Positions 62,725-64,000 of a DNA stretch of 64,000 bases are shown piece by piece (the stretch's first letter is position 1; the number at the start of each line of letters is the position of its first letter). A program made the position numbers and the translations under genes. The stretch lies in contig PLXS01000010.1 of NCBI GenBank assembly GCA_003151515.1, positions 62,001 to 126,000 of the forward strand, in the 5' to 3' direction. The stretch comes from Opitutaceae bacterium. Its GTDB lineage: Bacteria; Verrucomicrobiota; Verrucomicrobiia; Opitutales; Opitutaceae. The notes beneath the pieces are model-generated. The model was given only the letters and a program-made list of their open reading frames with translations, had not been told where the DNA came from and did not search any database.

Positions 62725-63417
62725 ATGAGCTCCGCGCCGGCCCCGCTGCAACTGAGCGGCCTAAAGAAGTCCTTCACGGTCCCCGACGGGGGCCGCAGAA
62801 CGATCATCGACGTGCCGGGCTTCGCGCTGGGGTCCGGCGAGCACCTGGCGCTCAGGGGGGAGAGCGGCTCGGGCAAGACCACCTTCCTCAACCTTATCGC
62901 AGGGATCCTCGCCCCCGACGCGGGCTCGATCCTGGTCGGCGGAAGCGACATGGCGGCGCTCGGGGAGCACCGCCGCGACCTCCTGCGCGCGTCGGCCATA
63001 GGCTACATCTTCCAGACATTCAACCTGCTCCAGGGCTACTCTTGCCTTGAAAACGTCATGCTGGGCATGACGTTCGGGGCGCGGGCGGACAGGGCGCGGG
63101 CGCTGGAGCTCCTGGACCGCGTCGGCTTATCCGACCGGCTCCGCCACCGCCCGAGGCAGCTCTCCTCGGGCCAGCAGCAGCGAGTGGCCGTCGCCCGGGC
63201 CCTGGCGAAGCGCCCCAAGCTCGTCCTTGCTGACGAGCCGACGGGCAACCTCGACCGGCGCAACTCGAGGGAGGCCCTTGAACTCATACGCGAGACCTGC
63301 CTCGAGAGCGGCGCGGCCCTGCTGGTCGTGAGCCACGACCCGGAAGTCCTGGGCGCGTTCCAGAACGTGCGCGACTTCGCCGAGCTGAACGTGTGCCTGA
63401 AGGAGGCCGCGCCATGA
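62725..63417 (+). CDS. ABC transporter ATP-binding protein (MacB/LolD type)
   Basis: This 230-residue ATPase has Walker A GESGSGKTT, signature LSSGQQQR, Walker B LVLADEPTGNLD and the switch His in VVSHDPEVLG. It belongs to the MacB/LolD group. Its stop overlaps the start of the permease gene by four bases (ATGA), so they form one transporter. About 220 bp of non-coding sequence separate it from the divergent kinase gene. Confidence 0.92.
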   Translation: MSSAPAPLQLSGLKKSFTVPDGGRRTIIDVPGFALGSGEHLALRGESGSGKTTFLNLIAGILAPDAGSILVGGSDMAALGEHRRDLLRASAIGYIFQTFNLLQGYSCLENVMLGMTFGARADRARALELLDRVGLSDRLRHRPRQLSSGQQQRVAVARALAKRPKLVLADEPTGNLDRRNSREALELIRETCLESGAALLVVSHDPEVLGAFQNVRDFAELNVCLKEAAP

Positions 63418-64000
63418 CCCTGCTCCTCATCGTCCGGCGTAGCCTGCGCCAGCACGCCCTCTCGACCATCATAACGGCGCTCTCGATCGCCCTGGCCGGC
63501 GGCCTGCTCATGTCCGTATGGGTCGTCAAGGAGCAGTCCCAGAGGACGTTCACGCAGGTGAACACGGGCTTTGACGCGGTCCTCGGGGCCCGCGGCTCGA
63601 AGCTGCAGCTCGTTCTCAACTCGATCTTCCACCTCGAGGCCTCTCCAGGGAACATGCCGGCGTCGGACTATGAGTACATCAGGCGCCACCCCGCGGTGAA
63701 GATGGCGATACCCATCGCCGTCGGGGACAACCTGAGGGGCTACAGGATCGTGGGCACGATCCCGGAGCTGTTCACCAGGGTCGAGTATACGCCGGGGCGG
63801 CACTTCGCGCTCGCGTCGGGCAGGTTCTTCGATCCCGCGGAGAAGGAGGCCGTGGTCGGAAGCTTCGCCGCCCGAAAGCTGGGCCTTTCCGTGGGCGACT
63901 CCTTCCACCCCTTCCACGGCCTCATCTACGATGCGGCCAACCAGCACCCGGAAACCTACCATGTGGTCGGCGTCCTTGCCCCGTCAAACACGCCCGCTGA
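63414..64000 (+). CDS. FtsX-like ABC transporter permease, 3' end outside window
   Basis: About 195 N-terminal residues are present. They comprise a first membrane helix (STIITALSIALAGGLLMSVWV) and the start of the extracytoplasmic MacB-like domain (TGFDAVLGARGSKLQLVLNS, FFDPAEKEAVVGSFAARKLG). The frame continues to the window edge without a stop. It pairs with the overlapping ATPase gene. The substrate is unknown; relatives move lipids, lipoproteins or peptides. Confidence 0.87.
   Translation, partial: MTLLLIVRRSLRQHALSTIITALSIALAGGLLMSVWVVKEQSQRTFTQVNTGFDAVLGARGSKLQLVLNSIFHLEASPGNMPASDYEYIRRHPAVKMAIPIAVGDNLRGYRIVGTIPELFTRVEYTPGRHFALASGRFFDPAEKEAVVGSFAARKLGLSVGDSFHPFHGLIYDAANQHPETYHVVGVLAPSNTPA

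Noticed and set aside
1..64000. CRISPR array, rRNA operon or insertion sequence
   Set aside because: No regular repeat-spacer array, no rRNA-like stretch and no transposase or terminal inverted repeats were seen.

Overview
The window is a GC-rich chromosomal segment that looks like a free-living, polysaccharide-degrading member of the Verrucomicrobiota, most likely close to Opitutaceae. This is inference from gene content. It carries two exported autotransporter-type beta-strand repeat proteins that end in PEP-CTERM sorting tails, Tat-exported Gfo/Idh/MocA and sugar-isomerase-like proteins, a DUF1080 protein, exported GH27, GH3 and GH2 enzymes, a PQQ/cytochrome c dehydrogenase, and an arylsulfotransferase-like protein with a C-terminal repeat I associate with this lineage.

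Layout. 1-7.2 kb: an exported subtilisin-like protease with a PQQ-type propeller (runs off the left edge), then an ABC permease and ATPase divergent from a GDSL esterase, which matches the ybbP-ybbA-tesA arrangement of E. coli. 7.3-16.4 kb: PEP-CTERM protein 1, an oligopeptide-binding lipoprotein, a small exported protein, a HhH glycosylase-like protein, glyoxalase I, a DUF1080 protein, and an outer-membrane barrel with a small Cys-motif partner. 16.6-25.7 kb: carbohydrate metabolism (TIM-barrel isomerase, Gfo/Idh oxidoreductase, GH27, PQQ dehydrogenase, HAD phosphatase, PfkB sugar kinase, 2-hydroxyacid dehydrogenase). 25.9-34.6 kb: an MFS protein, a CAT-anticodon tRNA (probably Ile2), then a lower-GC patch (aldo/keto reductase, exported PCC-domain protein), a URO-D family protein, a truncated GPH sugar transporter and an S9 peptidase, with decayed sequence between them.

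34.6-39.4 kb holds the large PEP-CTERM protein 2. 39.5-42.1 kb is a compact accessory block: an ankyrin protein, a clear SeqA-like protein, and a divergent two-gene module of HTH regulator plus Fic-type protein (the mobile mystery protein A/B pair). The 170-bp region between seqA-like and the module holds a perfect 14-bp palindrome and three 20-bp operator-like repeats on an exact 32-bp pitch, the last covering the regulator's start codon. This is the most unusual part of the window.

42.3-48.7 kb: the arylsulfotransferase-like surface protein, OsmC, and a detoxification operon (pirin, WrbA-like flavoprotein, DoxX/CatD-like, CatE-like VOC) divergent from a LysR regulator with a textbook T-N11-A site between them. 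48.7-57.7 kb: GH3, a fucose/glucose-type MFS transporter, a GH2 enzyme, a ClC channel with CBS domains, and a multiply disabled isochorismatase-like pseudogene. 57.7-64 kb: a membrane glycosyltransferase-like protein and methyltransferase, an HtrA-like protease facing a Ser/Thr kinase, and an ABC ATPase-permease pair that runs off the right edge.

The genes fit an organism that breaks down plant- or algal-type glycans, exports many surface proteins through an exosortase route, and has picked up small islands near a tRNA and around 40-42 kb. All identifications come from reading motifs and translations; no database search was possible.
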